DNA of 64,000 nucleotides from Cohnella lubricantis (GCF_014212015.1 NZ_JACJVN010000013.1:27006-91005), one strand, 5' to 3'; counted from the stretch's first letter, positions 1 through 8,136 are shown. A program made the numbers and translations. The notes: generated by a model from the letters alone, not told the origin.

Positions 1-78
1 AACTTCATTCAAAAGGGGGAGGTTCTATTCGTAGGTCCTCAGGCTGATCCCTTTCTTTCAGGATCATAAAAAACGAAA

Positions 79-151
79 CGGCAAACCCATTGAAAAATGG
101 GGGCGCAAAACTTCAGGCCTAAGGATGATATCTATGGTAGCTGGGTTGCCG
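79..151 (+). promoter_or_regulatory. c-di-GMP-I (GEMM-I) riboswitch aptamer
   Basis: The hallmarks of the GEMM-I aptamer appear in order: ACGGCAAACC (78-87), a short P2 stem closed by a GAAA-type loop (86-101), GCGCAAAAC, GGCCTAAGG as tetraloop receptor (117-124), and GGTAGCTGGGTTGCCG (136-151). CGGCAA at 79-84 can pair with TTGCCG at 146-151 to close P1. It is followed by a terminator and then the EAL gene, so it should control that operon in response to c-di-GMP. ATG triplets at 125 and 134 lie inside the aptamer and are not translation starts. Confidence 0.9.
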
Positions 152-173
152 AAATTATTGCTTCCGAGCTCAA

Positions 174-205
174 AGCTGCCCCAAATCGGGGTGGCTTCTT
201 ATTTT
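174..205 (+). terminator. Riboswitch expression-platform terminator
   Basis: A nine-pair stem (174-182 with 188-196, two G-T wobbles) around a five-base loop is followed by the T-rich run TCTTATTTT. It lies 22 bases after the aptamer and 28 bases before the start codon of the EAL gene, the expected place for a transcription-terminating expression platform. Confidence 0.75.
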
Positions 206-232
206 GATTCTCCAGCAAAGGGAGTAGCCTCG

Positions 233-949
233 ATGCCGAATATTGAACAATTAATAGTACAAAACGATTTTTATCATGTGTTCCAGCCCATCTTGGGGTT
301 TCCCGAAAAGAGAATCCTTGGTTACGAGGCCCTCATTCGCAGTAACTCCAACATGAATCCGGATCTTTTATTTCAGCGCGCCATGGAGCAGAACAAGTTG
401 TTCGAAGTCGATTCTTTTTCAATTTTCCAGGCGATTTCAGCCTACTTTGAATTTCCGGGCTCACGGGAACATAACCTGTTGTTTATTAACATATTCCCTT
501 CAACTTTGGTCTCGCCTTTATTTATCGACTTACTCGACTCCCTTGCCGAGCGATTCGAGCTATATAGAAACCAAATCGTATTTGAGATTAACGAGTCCAT
601 TTATGAGGGCCTCTTATGGAAAAGCGCTTCTTTCAGAGATGCCATCCGATTGCTGCGTGAACTGAATTTCCTGATAGCCCTGGACGATGTAGGAGATGGA
701 ACAACTTCTTTTCGAAATATTGTGGACGTCTCGCCTGATTTTATCAAAATCGACCGCTTCTTTGCTTCTGACTTGAGTACATCCAGGAAAAAACAAAAAG
801 TTGTCGCACTGTTTGCCGAGTACTGCAATGACGAGGCCAATCTGATCCTGGAAGGAATCGAAAAAGAAGAGGATTTGGATACCGCGCTGTCTTTGGGTAT
901 CAAGATGGGACAAGGCTATTTATTCGGAAAACCGAATCGGTTAACGTAA
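233..949 (+). CDS. EAL-domain c-di-GMP phosphodiesterase
   Basis: A stand-alone EAL domain of 238 residues that should hydrolyse c-di-GMP to pGpG in the cytoplasm. The signature residues are present: EAL at 32-34, the metal-binding Asn in FINI (86), FEINE (118), the DD pair (151-152), FIKID (172), LEGIE near 210, and GQGYLFG near the C-terminus. The usual DDFG is DDVG here. The start at 233 is chosen because AAAGGGAG at 217-224 sits eight bases upstream; earlier in-frame ATGs fall within the riboswitch. No sensor domain is attached. It is the first gene of an operon with an unknown protein and a GGDEF protein. That a riboswitch for its own substrate controls it suggests feedback. Confidence 0.88.
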   Translation: MPNIEQLIVQNDFYHVFQPILGFPEKRILGYEALIRSNSNMNPDLLFQRAMEQNKLFEVDSFSIFQAISAYFEFPGSREHNLLFINIFPSTLVSPLFIDLLDSLAERFELYRNQIVFEINESIYEGLLWKSASFRDAIRLLRELNFLIALDDVGDGTTSFRNIVDVSPDFIKIDRFFASDLSTSRKKQKVVALFAEYCNDEANLILEGIEKEEDLDTALSLGIKMGQGYLFGKPNRLT

Positions 950-994
950 ACGGTTGAACGTGAAGTCTCACCCGAACATGAAGGAGTAATCAGG

Positions 995-1348
995 ATGCAG
1001 GATAAACTGAACTATTTCCGCAAAGCAACGCTCTCTTTAAAAATTTCAGAGTTTGAAGTTCCACCCATGCAGGATTTGTTGATCATCGGGAAAAAAGCCC
1101 CGATCGGGCCGGAAGCGGTAAAGCGAATGGCGCAGGCGCTATCGCCGGAACAATTTACAATCGTGAAATTGGACCATGCCAAAATTGAAGCGGTCTTGAT
1201 TCGGAACTCCATTCTTCAAATGTTGGACGAACGTTTGCTGATGCAAATCATAATGGAAGAAGCGGACCGGTTGATCAGCGACAACATGGTCCTTCGTTCC
1301 GAACTGAAAATTTCGGTGTCCGTTCAGCGGGAGGTGGAGTTGTCATGA
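995..1348 (+). CDS. Unknown 117-residue protein of the c-di-GMP operon
   Basis: Family not recognised. The protein is soluble, without a signal peptide or membrane segment, and its second half is helical and acidic (MQIIMEEADRLI). AAGGAG at 981-986 stands eight bases before the ATG, so translation is well supported. Its stop codon overlaps the start of the following CBS-GGDEF gene by four bases (ATGA), implying translational coupling. With an EAL gene upstream and a GGDEF gene downstream it is probably an accessory or partner of c-di-GMP turnover; that role is inferred from position only. Confidence 0.75.
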   Translation: MQDKLNYFRKATLSLKISEFEVPPMQDLLIIGKKAPIGPEAVKRMAQALSPEQFTIVKLDHAKIEAVLIRNSILQMLDERLLMQIIMEEADRLISDNMVLRSELKISVSVQREVELS

Positions 1349-2139
1349 AGGTGGCGGAATTCATGTCGTCCCCGGTCTACACAGTTTCATCGGAACGAGG
1401 CGTCCAGTTCGTCTCCGACATGATGAATGAACTTAAAATTGGTTCGCTGGTCGTCACAGATCATGGATCAATCGTAGGGATCATTACGTCTCGGGATATC
1501 CGATCTTCCCACCCCAATCGCATTGCGGCAGATGCGATGACCCCAAACCCGATCAGCATTTCGCCTGACCGATTTGCCTGGGACGCATTAGAAGTGATGG
1601 AACAACATTGCATTGAACGTTTGCTTGTCACTCATGAAGAACAGGCAATCGGGATCGTGACCCGAGTAGCGCTTCAAGGCAAGCTGAACCAAATCGTGGA
1701 TCCGCTAACGGGTTTGTACCGTGCACCTTATATCCAGCATATCGGCGAACATTTTCTGAACCGTCACCAACATTTCCGTTTGCTCTTTATTGATCTCAAT
1801 AACTTCGGTGAAATCAACAAATTTCATGGGCATCCGGTAGGGGACGATTTTCTAGTCGAGTTCTCCAATCGCTTGCGTACAATAACCAACGAACAGGATT
1901 ATGTATGCAGGTATGCAGGGGATGAGTTTATTGTGATTACATGCCGGAATGAGAACGATGCCATGCAATTAGAGGCGGCCCTGTCCCAACCCGTCGTCAT
2001 TCAAAACGTTACATTATCCGCATCGGTGGGAATCATAAACGGCTATCTCGTACCTGACTTTTTTTCGCTGTCTTTTCGAGAACTGATCAGCAGAGCCAGT
2101 CTTCTATCCACTTCTTTGAAGCAAAAATCTTTTGCATGA
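1345..2139 (+). CDS. CBS-pair plus GGDEF diguanylate cyclase
   Basis: 264 residues. Two CBS motifs (about 1-110) are followed by a GGDEF domain that starts at DPLTGLY (119-125). The active-site loop reads AGDEF (191-195) instead of GGDEF; this first-position change is tolerated in some active cyclases, so activity is plausible but not certain. No RxxD inhibitory site is evident before the loop. CBS pairs usually bind adenine nucleotides, so cyclase output may be tied to energy state (family knowledge). The start overlaps the previous stop by four bases. A terminator follows at 2176. Together with the EAL gene the operon can both make and degrade c-di-GMP. Confidence 0.87.
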   Translation: MKVAEFMSSPVYTVSSERGVQFVSDMMNELKIGSLVVTDHGSIVGIITSRDIRSSHPNRIAADAMTPNPISISPDRFAWDALEVMEQHCIERLLVTHEEQAIGIVTRVALQGKLNQIVDPLTGLYRAPYIQHIGEHFLNRHQHFRLLFIDLNNFGEINKFHGHPVGDDFLVEFSNRLRTITNEQDYVCRYAGDEFIVITCRNENDAMQLEAALSQPVVIQNVTLSASVGIINGYLVPDFFSLSFRELISRASLLSTSLKQKSFA

Positions 2140-2170
2140 TAGAAAACCTGACTTTTCGCTAAACTTGAGA

Positions 2171-2245
2171 GCGGTAAAAAGCGTCAAGCATTCTGACACG
2201 CTTTTTAAGCGTGAACAGAAGGTTGGCGCTATTCTTTTGAAACGG
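2171..2245 (-). pseudogene. virB4 relic (short internal fragment)
   Basis: Read on the plus strand, this stretch aligns over roughly 72 bases with 10725-10800 inside the intact virB4 of this window, sharing the runs AAGCGTGAACAGAA and TTGGCGCT. On the minus strand it would encode SANLLFTLKKRVR, against SANFLFTLWKRVR in VirB4. A two-base deletion breaks the frame and no flanking virB4 sequence is evident. It seems to be the scar of a second, decayed conjugation module. Confidence 0.6.
2176..2206 (+). terminator. Terminator after the EAL/GGDEF operon
   Basis: AAAAAGCGT (2176-2184) pairs perfectly with ACGCTTTTT (2198-2206). It lies 37 bases after the GGDEF stop. The hairpin is embedded in a stretch related to virB4 (see 2171-2245), so it may have been formed from a conjugation-gene fragment. 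Confidence 0.7.
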
Positions 2246-2285
2246 ATGTTCATCATATCAGCACGCGTCCAACTGTCCCCGCGAT

Positions 2286-2790
2286 TCAATCCTGCATATT
2301 TTTCTTCTCCCATCGTCTTCTGATCCAGGCCACAACGAGTAGCTCCGCAGGAATGCATACCAATACCATTAACGCCGAAAGAAAGATGGAAGTGGATAAA
2401 GCATGCGTCAACTCCTGCAGGTTGGGCGCGACCCAAATGCTCATTAAGAGCAGCAAGAAGCCGATGGCAGGCTCATCCACTGAGCGGCGACCATAGCCGT
2501 CACATAAAAGATAACACATATTTTTACAAATGCACCCAACACCCAAATAGCCAAAAAGCGATTCCAGATGGGTAAAGAAATCGGCCAGGTTGATGTATCT
2601 GGCGACTATCAGGAAAGGATAGGTATAATTTCCCGTTAGATCCCCCAATAGCAGCAGCGTAACCGGATTGGACGACACAAGCGTCACGATGACGGCTAGC
2701 AAAGTCATCGCCATACTTTTTTCACTTTTTCCGCACGGTTTGCAAATGGAATTAAAACGACACGGTCAGAAATTCGCTGAACCATGCTTG
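2286..2790 (-). pseudogene. GerAB-type spore germination permease remnant
   Basis: The C-terminal half of a GerAB-like amino-acid-permease-fold germinant receptor subunit, broken by several frameshifts. Upstream pieces read LIPFANRAEKVKK in one frame, then MAMTLLAV through TYPFLIVARYINLADFFTHLESLF in another. The family continuation AIWVLGAFVKICVIFY is only visible in the +1 frame, after which the first frame resumes with IGFLLLLMSIWV to the stop. The N-terminal half is missing. The 200 bases further upstream (2791-2990) encode a possible membrane segment (NRKMMYLAVTPTAISL) that I could not assign. The remnant suggests a spore-forming source and lies against the conjugation block. Confidence 0.65.
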
Positions 2791-2990
2791 CAAAACAACC
2801 GCACCGGAGAGGGAAATAGCCGTCGGAGTAACCGCCAAATACATCATTTTCCGATTTGCGGGGTGGATTTTTTCCCTTTTTCCAACACCATTCACCCGCT
2901 CCTTAGCAAGGTGAGCTTCTCCAACAAGTTTACCAGCGGTTCTATCCATCCACTGCGTATTAGGAATGGGGAAGAAAACTCTTCAGAACA

Positions 2991-4958
2991 TCAATTAGCG
3001 TTTGAAAGATGCGGTCTAACAAACAGTACTTGTTTATCCGAATCGAACACCCCGCGATAAACCACCTGCCCACGACTTGAGGAGGCATCTACGACTTTGC
3101 CATCACCCGCATAAATTCCAACGTGAGTAATATCCATAAATCTTCCATTACGCTCATAGCTCCAAAATACAAGGTCGCCCGGAACCAAATCGGCCGCGCT
3201 TACGGTCAGGCCATTCTCTACGCAAAATCTGGCCTGCTCCGCGGCGGTTCGCGGCAAGCTGATACCCAGTTGTCGATAAGCCCATTGGACGAGATAGCTG
3301 CAATCCGTAAAGTGGTCCTGACCGGCCTTCGGTTGGCTGTACGGATCGCCTAGACGAGTCAGCGCCAACTTAACGGCTTCACTGCCCAGTTCGCCATCAG
3401 GCAACTGCTGTTGAACCAAATCAAGCTGCTCCGGCGTCAAACCAATATCCGCATCTTTACCAAGTATCGCAAACATAAGCGGGCGAAACTCCTCGGATAG
3501 CATTTCCTTCATTAAATCTATCTGTTCATTTGTAAAGTGATATATTTCTGCCTGTTGCTCTGCAGTTTGGCTAATGACCGTAATATGCAAAATGCGCTCA
3601 TATCGGGTAACCGTCTCTTCGCTGATGCTCCCATCCTCCTGTTCGACCGTAACCGTTTCCTTATGGTCTATTGTCTCAATACGAGATTGCAGTGAATTCA
3701 TATCCCAAAACACCGATCGGATGATACCGATTCTTGTTGCATCGAGCGTGGCCACATCCATTCCGTTTTCTACATCCGTGACGGTCTTCACGGCAAAGAC
3801 GGAAATAATGTCCATCCAGTTATCGATTCGCGTATTGTCCGCGCTGCCGGGATAATGAAATTCCACCCGGTCTACATGGCCAGCGGATTGCTGTATCTCT
3901 GCCAGTCTGGCTGTAAATTCAGCGTCCAGCTCTTGAACGATTTGGGAAAGCGGCTTGACATCGGCATCCGTATTTTCACCGGACGCAAAGATACCGAACG
4001 GAGAGGAAATGACAGCGGCTATCGCCATAACGATGCATAGAACTACAATTACCGAACCGCTGAATCCCAAAAGCGCCGTCAATCCCTTGACGAGCAACGC
4101 GGCGGCTCTTTCAACCATTTTAACGATAAGACGATTCAATCTCGCGGCAGCTCGTGCAGTCTGGATGGACCGGCGAGCAGACATCGCCATCTGCGCAGCC
4201 CGCTGTGCTTCCTTGACGGCATTCATTTTCCCTTCAGTTTGAGCATCCGAATGATTGTTAGCGTGATCTATCCGATGCCCACTTTTTATAAATGGCGATA
4301 ACGTCTTGAAGTTTCGTACTTTTCGTTTAACTGCATGACCTGATTGCTTGATTATTGTTGACGAGGCTCGGTTTAGCGGTTTCACGTACCCAATTGCTGA
4401 ACGAGTTACCGCGGCGGAGAATGTTTCCTTCTTCCCGGCCGGTTTTAGATGTCCGAAATCCCGTTTTTGCATCCGTTCAGGATAGCCACCTCTTCGAGAA
4501 CGATACAGAAGCCGGGCATTGACCCGGTTTCGAATAATAAAACGTTGTTTTCCTGAATGCGAACCAGAAGACAAGACGTATTTTCCATCAACCGGCTTAC
4601 GGAGATGTAAGCTACGGGCAAGTCGCGGTGTACGCGTAAGCGAAGGCTCCGCATTAACATCAAGCGAGCTATCACTTGCGACAGAATCACCCTCTGGCAA
4701 CAGCCGCCTTTTTAGAACGTGTCGGATTAATCTCTTGTTGATGCGCAAACTCATTCCCATTTGAACGCGTATCGTTTTTTTCGTAGCCGCTGCGGAATGT
4801 CGCTGCGCATATTCAACTGGAGACTGAGAGGTCTTCTTGTCGTAATCAACCTGCCGTTTGACACAGTCACTTGAACGCTTTACACGAGGCAACACCTTCG
4901 AGAATCTATTCAAACGTTTGATGTCTTTCACAACATCTCTCGTTTTAATCTCTTTCAT
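2991..4958 (-). CDS. NlpC/P60 cell-wall hydrolase of the conjugation apparatus
   Basis: A 655-residue protein of the CD1108/VirB1-like class found in Tn1549-type elements; it would open peptidoglycan locally for the transfer channel. It has a very basic N-terminal half (about 1-280), one membrane segment (SGSVIVVLCIVMAIAAVIS), an extracytoplasmic spacer, and a C-terminal NlpC/P60 domain with the catalytic Cys in FTDCSYLVQWA, the His in DITHVGIY, and a polar residue after it. The in-frame ORF begins at 5042, but the ATG at 4958 is preferred because the earlier start would overlap the upstream gene by about 50 bases. It is the last gene of the minus-strand transfer block. Substrate is inferred from the family. 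Confidence 0.82.
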   Translation of the reverse strand: MKEIKTRDVVKDIKRLNRFSKVLPRVKRSSDCVKRQVDYDKKTSQSPVEYAQRHSAAATKKTIRVQMGMSLRINKRLIRHVLKRRLLPEGDSVASDSSLDVNAEPSLTRTPRLARSLHLRKPVDGKYVLSSGSHSGKQRFIIRNRVNARLLYRSRRGGYPERMQKRDFGHLKPAGKKETFSAAVTRSAIGYVKPLNRASSTIIKQSGHAVKRKVRNFKTLSPFIKSGHRIDHANNHSDAQTEGKMNAVKEAQRAAQMAMSARRSIQTARAAARLNRLIVKMVERAAALLVKGLTALLGFSGSVIVVLCIVMAIAAVISSPFGIFASGENTDADVKPLSQIVQELDAEFTARLAEIQQSAGHVDRVEFHYPGSADNTRIDNWMDIISVFAVKTVTDVENGMDVATLDATRIGIIRSVFWDMNSLQSRIETIDHKETVTVEQEDGSISEETVTRYERILHITVISQTAEQQAEIYHFTNEQIDLMKEMLSEEFRPLMFAILGKDADIGLTPEQLDLVQQQLPDGELGSEAVKLALTRLGDPYSQPKAGQDHFTDCSYLVQWAYRQLGISLPRTAAEQARFCVENGLTVSAADLVPGDLVFWSYERNGRFMDITHVGIYAGDGKVVDASSSRGQVVYRGVFDSDKQVLFVRPHLSNAN

Positions 4959-4990
4959 TGTCCCAATCAACTCCCAATGTTGGCAGCCAT

Positions 4991-5398
4991 TCAGCGGGTT
5001 TGTTCGGCCAGCCGTTTGAACGTTCTCTCGTGACTTCGGCAATATTCGGGGTAACGAAGACGAATCGCTTCAAAAAAGTAGGGGGCATAGCTGCAATCAA
5101 ATAATTCATGGGGAGTGGAGTGATGTTCGCCCCCCGCTTCGGTCCAGCCATTCCACAAATTAAAGGCGAGCCGGCATACCCGAGTGGAACTGCCGGTTTG
5201 CCAAGGGGCCGAAAGGCCTTCGGGCTTAATGCCGCCATTTGCAAAATCATACAAATCACGGATATGACTTCTGGTTTCTCGGGAAATGCCCAATGTATAG
5301 AACAATGCTCGGTGATAGCCATCGTTGCATTTCCTTTCATCCATCATCTGAACATAAAACCTCTCGTGTTCATCATCTCGAAACCGAACCTGTTTCAT
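4991..5398 (-). CDS. Conserved mobile-element protein, DUF6075-like
   Basis: 135 residues starting at MKQVRFRDDEH; AAAGGGG stands nine bases before this ATG, whereas the longer reading to 5482 lacks a site. The sequence (LFYTLGISRETRSHI, RVCRLAFNLWNGW, ELFDCSYAPYFFEAI) resembles the DUF6075 proteins of Tn1549/CTn-type elements. No catalytic motif is recognisable and no function is known. It is followed 32 bases later by the NlpC/P60 gene and is probably co-transcribed with it. Confidence 0.75.
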   Translation of the reverse strand: MKQVRFRDDEHERFYVQMMDERKCNDGYHRALFYTLGISRETRSHIRDLYDFANGGIKPEGLSAPWQTGSSTRVCRLAFNLWNGWTEAGGEHHSTPHELFDCSYAPYFFEAIRLRYPEYCRSHERTFKRLAEQTR

Positions 5399-5515
5399 CG
5401 TCACATACCCCTTTCGTGTAGAGTGCAGCGGCTGGTTGCAACCAGCCGCTGTTTGAACACAGTCCTCTATATAACCGTTCATTTTGGCAGGAAAATCGGA
5501 CCTTCCGCGAAACGA

Positions 5516-5935
5516 TTACATGTTTTTGAGTAAGGATTCCATTTGTTTCAAGCCTCGTTGAATCGATTTACGAACCGCCCGCTCATCGACATGCTCGGCT
5601 CTGGCAATATCGACTTTGCTCATACCCAAGAAATAATGGGCATAAATCCGTCTGGCGGATTTCTCCGGCAACAGACACATAGCTTCATAGAGTTGCTGCC
5701 GTGAAAGCTTGCGCTCGTAATACTCCTCCGGTGAAATCGAGAGAAATAAAACATGCTGCTCAATCCCGTCGTTGCGATCAAGCGAAAAATAGGCCCGATG
5801 GCGATACGTTCGCAGTCTGTAGGCGCTTTCTTCCAAGTCGAAGAGGCGGATTTCATGGGCAACTTCTTCATCTACATCAACCCATACATCCGTCTTAAAA
5901 AAAGGATACATATCCCGCAAATTTATCTTTTTCAT
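5516..5935 (-). CDS. Sigma-70 region-4-like regulator
   Basis: 139 residues. The C-terminal half has a region-4 helix-turn-helix (LPEKSARRIYAHYFLGMSKVDIARAEHVDERAVRKSIQRGLKQM), the arrangement of the small sigma-like proteins coded by conjugative transposons. The N-terminal part is acidic and has no clear region 2, so it may be an anti-activator or an adaptor rather than a full sigma factor. Its Shine-Dalgarno GGAGGG is buried in a 17-pair hairpin (5942-5979), so initiation is probably controlled. It lies upstream of the DUF6075-like and hydrolase genes and may regulate them. Confidence 0.78.
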   Translation of the reverse strand: MKKINLRDMYPFFKTDVWVDVDEEVAHEIRLFDLEESAYRLRTYRHRAYFSLDRNDGIEQHVLFLSISPEEYYERKLSRQQLYEAMCLLPEKSARRIYAHYFLGMSKVDIARAEHVDERAVRKSIQRGLKQMESLLKNM

Positions 5936-6174
5936 TCAAATCCCTCCATTTTGGTTTGTTGGCAAACCAAAACAGAGGGGGGGAGAGCGACAGCCAACGC
6001 TCCCCGGCAAGTAGGAAGCACAACAAAAAAGACCTCGCCGCAGAGCGCGCCAACGCTCGATTGCGACCAGGCCTGATTGTAAAATTGGATTATATTCTTG
6101 CCGATTAATTCGCCGTTTGCAGTTATGAGCAATAGGGATACATCACCTTCACCCTCTTTCTCACCTGGCAACAC
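5932..6174 (-). CDS. Possible leader ORF coupled to the sigma-like gene
   Basis: An 80-residue reading frame with a GTG start and no convincing ribosome site. Its stop codon overlaps the ATG of the sigma-like gene (ATGA), and it runs through the hairpin at 5942-5979. Ribosomes translating it would melt that hairpin and expose the downstream ribosome site, the usual design of translational coupling. The protein (ANGELIGKNIIQFYNQAW near its start) is unrecognised, and coding potential is doubtful. Low confidence. Confidence 0.25.
   Translation of the reverse strand: MLPGEKEGEGDVSLLLITANGELIGKNIIQFYNQAWSQSSVGALCGEVFFVVLPTCRGALAVALPPSVLVCQQTKMEGFE
5942..5979 (-). promoter_or_regulatory. Hairpin sequestering the sigma-like gene's ribosome site
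   Basis: On the minus strand 5963-5979 pairs with 5942-5958 over 17 consecutive positions (two G-T wobbles) around the loop CCAA. The 3' arm contains GGAGGG, the Shine-Dalgarno of the gene starting at 5935, and the 5' arm ends in its complement CCCTC. Folded, the leader would block initiation. The absence of a following T-run argues against a terminator. The core TTTTGGTTTG/CAAACCAAAA is also palindromic in DNA and could be an operator instead. Confidence 0.65.
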
Positions 6175-6384
6175 CGTGCGAGAAACTATGCGGGCTATGA
6201 TGTTTGGCGCTGCCCTATGCTTGGTTCAGCTCCTTGGCGTTCGGAATTTAGCCAACGACTGCATTGACAAAATAAAATAGCGCCGTAATCCTTTCCGCTG
6301 GGTAGCAGGGAAAGAAACGACGCTTGATAAAGAGTAACCACAGAGTTTTCTTGTTGCTACTGCTGCACTGTCTGTCCACGTTAT

Positions 6385-6430
6385 CATCATAGCACGAAAC
6401 ATGTGCATATCGTGTGCATACTTCGTGCAA
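6385..6430 (-). promoter_or_regulatory. Putative promoter/operator with GTGCATA repeats
   Basis: In the 6175-6545 gap, an inverted repeat GCACGAA (6392-6398) / TTCGTGC (6422-6428) encloses two direct copies of GTGCATA (6403-6409, 6414-6420) 11 bases apart, about one helical turn. On the minus strand the element TATGAT follows directly. This is a good candidate promoter with a repressor site for the sigma-like gene, with a leader of about 440 bases. No -35 match was found. The rest of the gap shows nothing recognisable. Confidence 0.4.
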
Positions 6431-6545
6431 AAAAAGGGCAAATCCGGTGCAGCATTTGGTGCATGTTCGATACAATTCCGGCGCTCCAATCCTCAAATTT
6501 GCATAACTGAGGCAAATCTATGCGCAATGCATCTTCTGAATTCAT

Positions 6546-7103
6546 TCAATCTGCTTGAGACGACTCCAAATCCAACAAAACTGCCCGATCTTTGATTTTC
6601 ATATAGATTTTGTGTAAAATCCGCTTCCGATGATAGAAAAATGCGCGACGGGACAGTGCCAGGCGGCTCATGGCGTCTGAAAGCGCCAGATTATCCATAT
6701 ATCGCAACCGGACAAACTTGCTTTCTTCCGGGGTGAGAGCCGAGAAAGCGTAGTCGATCAAACCGATTCTGGATAGTAACAATGGGATTTCATATTCGGT
6801 GATTTGTATGCGTTGTATGACCGTTCGCAATACCGTTTCCTGTTTTCTGCCTCTGCTATGAGCCGCAACCATATGCAGCGTTCGCGTCAATTCTGGGATG
6901 TATGTGAGTTCGGATTGTACATACTTCAATCTCGCTTTCCAGTCCTTATAGGACTTCAGCCATGATTCAACTTTCTCGTAGGGAATGGGGACTAGGTCCG
7001 CGACATCACAAATCCCTCCTTGCTGCGCATGCTTTCTTAAAGTTTTCCGCCAGTTTGGACAGTCAATCGACTTCGTTGTACATTGTTCACTCTCCATTTC
7101 CAT
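6546..7103 (-). CDS. Sigma-factor-like/ArpU-like HTH protein
   Basis: 185 residues. A central helical region (YKDWKARLKYVQSELTYIPELTRTLHMV) is followed by a C-terminal region-4-type helix-turn-helix (LTPEESKFVRLRYMDNLALSDAMSRLALSRRAFFYHRKRILHKIY). This layout is shared by phage late activators of the ArpU group and by sigma-like proteins of integrative elements. The start at 7103 is preferred to 7109 because GAAGGG then lies nine bases away. It is transcribed toward the conjugation hydrolase block. In the 225-base leader a short frame (GTG, about 11 codons) behind AGGAGCG could be a leader peptide. Confidence 0.7.
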   Translation of the reverse strand: MEMESEQCTTKSIDCPNWRKTLRKHAQQGGICDVADLVPIPYEKVESWLKSYKDWKARLKYVQSELTYIPELTRTLHMVAAHSRGRKQETVLRTVIQRIQITEYEIPLLLSRIGLIDYAFSALTPEESKFVRLRYMDNLALSDAMSRLALSRRAFFYHRKRILHKIYMKIKDRAVLLDLESSQAD

Positions 7104-7334
7104 CGTCATCTACCCTTCTTTTCTAAATTCGCAGAAGTTGACAAGGTACTATTTTCACAACCTTCGCTCCTCTTTTTACGACTCTCACCTCCGGTAAAAT
7201 TCTCCTAAGAATATCCATCTGTACCTATCATTTTACCTATAAAGTGATTAAATATGGAGGGTGATTTTTTCATCACGCTATCATTTCAATAAGTGTCGAA
7301 TAAACGCAAAATGCCTCGAATCGAGTGCGAATCG

Positions 7335-8048
7335 CTAGCAAGTGATCCGATCTTGCCGATCGTACAAGCCTCTTCGTTTCGCTTTTTCCGCTGCTTCATG
7401 AACGGAACAAACGTTGAATTTTCGAATGATGTTACGAACGTGCGACTTCATGGTGTTAGCTGTGACGCCTAGCAACTCTCTAATCATCGGCTGTCTATAG
7501 CCCCAACCGATCAACTGCAAGATCTCTTTTTCAGTGGGCGTCAGCATTCGATGTAATTCTTTCCGCTTATCAAGCCCAATTTCATTACGGATAATGGATG
7601 CAACATCGGCATGAAGAGAAGATTGCCCCCGATAGGCTTCCCTTACGGCATTTGCGACATCCGAATAGTTGATCTTGGTAATATAATTGATCGCCCCGGC
7701 TAGCACAGCTTCCACAATGATTTCAGGCTCGTAGAGGGAGGTCAAGATAATGATTGGCATCGATTTAATTTTCAGAACTTCGGAAATTGTATGGAGTCCA
7801 TCCTGTTGCGATGAATGTAATACCAGATCAAGAATCATTACGTCTAAATCCAATTGCGCGCTGGCTCGAATGGCTGATTCCTTGTTTGTTGCAATATGAA
7901 ATATATTCATATCTGGCTCTGCATTGATCAGCCCCGCCGTCCGTTGTTGCCAAATGGGGTCACTGTCCACCAGCAATACTTGTATCCTGCCTTCTTTCCA
8001 ACGCACGACTTCATCAACTTCTACAGCATAACTTGCACGCTCCTCCAT
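7335..8048 (-). CDS. LuxR/NarL-type response regulator under a c-di-GMP riboswitch
   Basis: 237 residues. The receiver domain (about 21-140) keeps the acidic pair (D28, D30), the phosphorylatable D74 in VMILDLVL, the T/S switch position in ILTSL, and K125. The C-terminal LuxR helix-turn-helix (about 172-230) reads LTPTEKEILQLIGWGYRQPMIRELLG with a recognition helix NTMKSHVRNI. No partner histidine kinase is in the window. ATG 8048 is chosen because GAGGTG precedes it by eight bases; the longer reading to 8225 runs through the riboswitch. It lies within the conjugative element, so this gene links c-di-GMP to element or host transcription (inference). Confidence 0.87.
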   Translation of the reverse strand: MEERASYAVEVDEVVRWKEGRIQVLLVDSDPIWQQRTAGLINAEPDMNIFHIATNKESAIRASAQLDLDVMILDLVLHSSQQDGLHTISEVLKIKSMPIIILTSLYEPEIIVEAVLAGAINYITKINYSDVANAVREAYRGQSSLHADVASIIRNEIGLDKRKELHRMLTPTEKEILQLIGWGYRQPMIRELLGVTANTMKSHVRNIIRKFNVCSVHEAAEKAKRRGLYDRQDRITC

Positions 8049-8083
8049 CTTTTCATCACCTCGTTGATTGTTCTGGAAACACG

Positions 8084-8115
8084 AAAAAAGACACGTACCC
8101 TCAAGTGGCCGTGCC
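8084..8115 (-). terminator. Expression-platform terminator of the second riboswitch
   Basis: On the minus strand GGCACG (8115-8110) pairs with CGTGTC (8095-8090), followed by six T (8089-8084). It lies between the aptamer and the response-regulator start, so ligand binding can decide between termination and read-through. Confidence 0.7.
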
Positions 8116-8136
8116 TTGTCCTGACAGCATGTTAAA

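Noticed and set aside
125..232. N-terminal extension of the EAL protein
   Set aside because: The codons lie within the riboswitch and its terminator; a strong ribosome site supports the start at 233.
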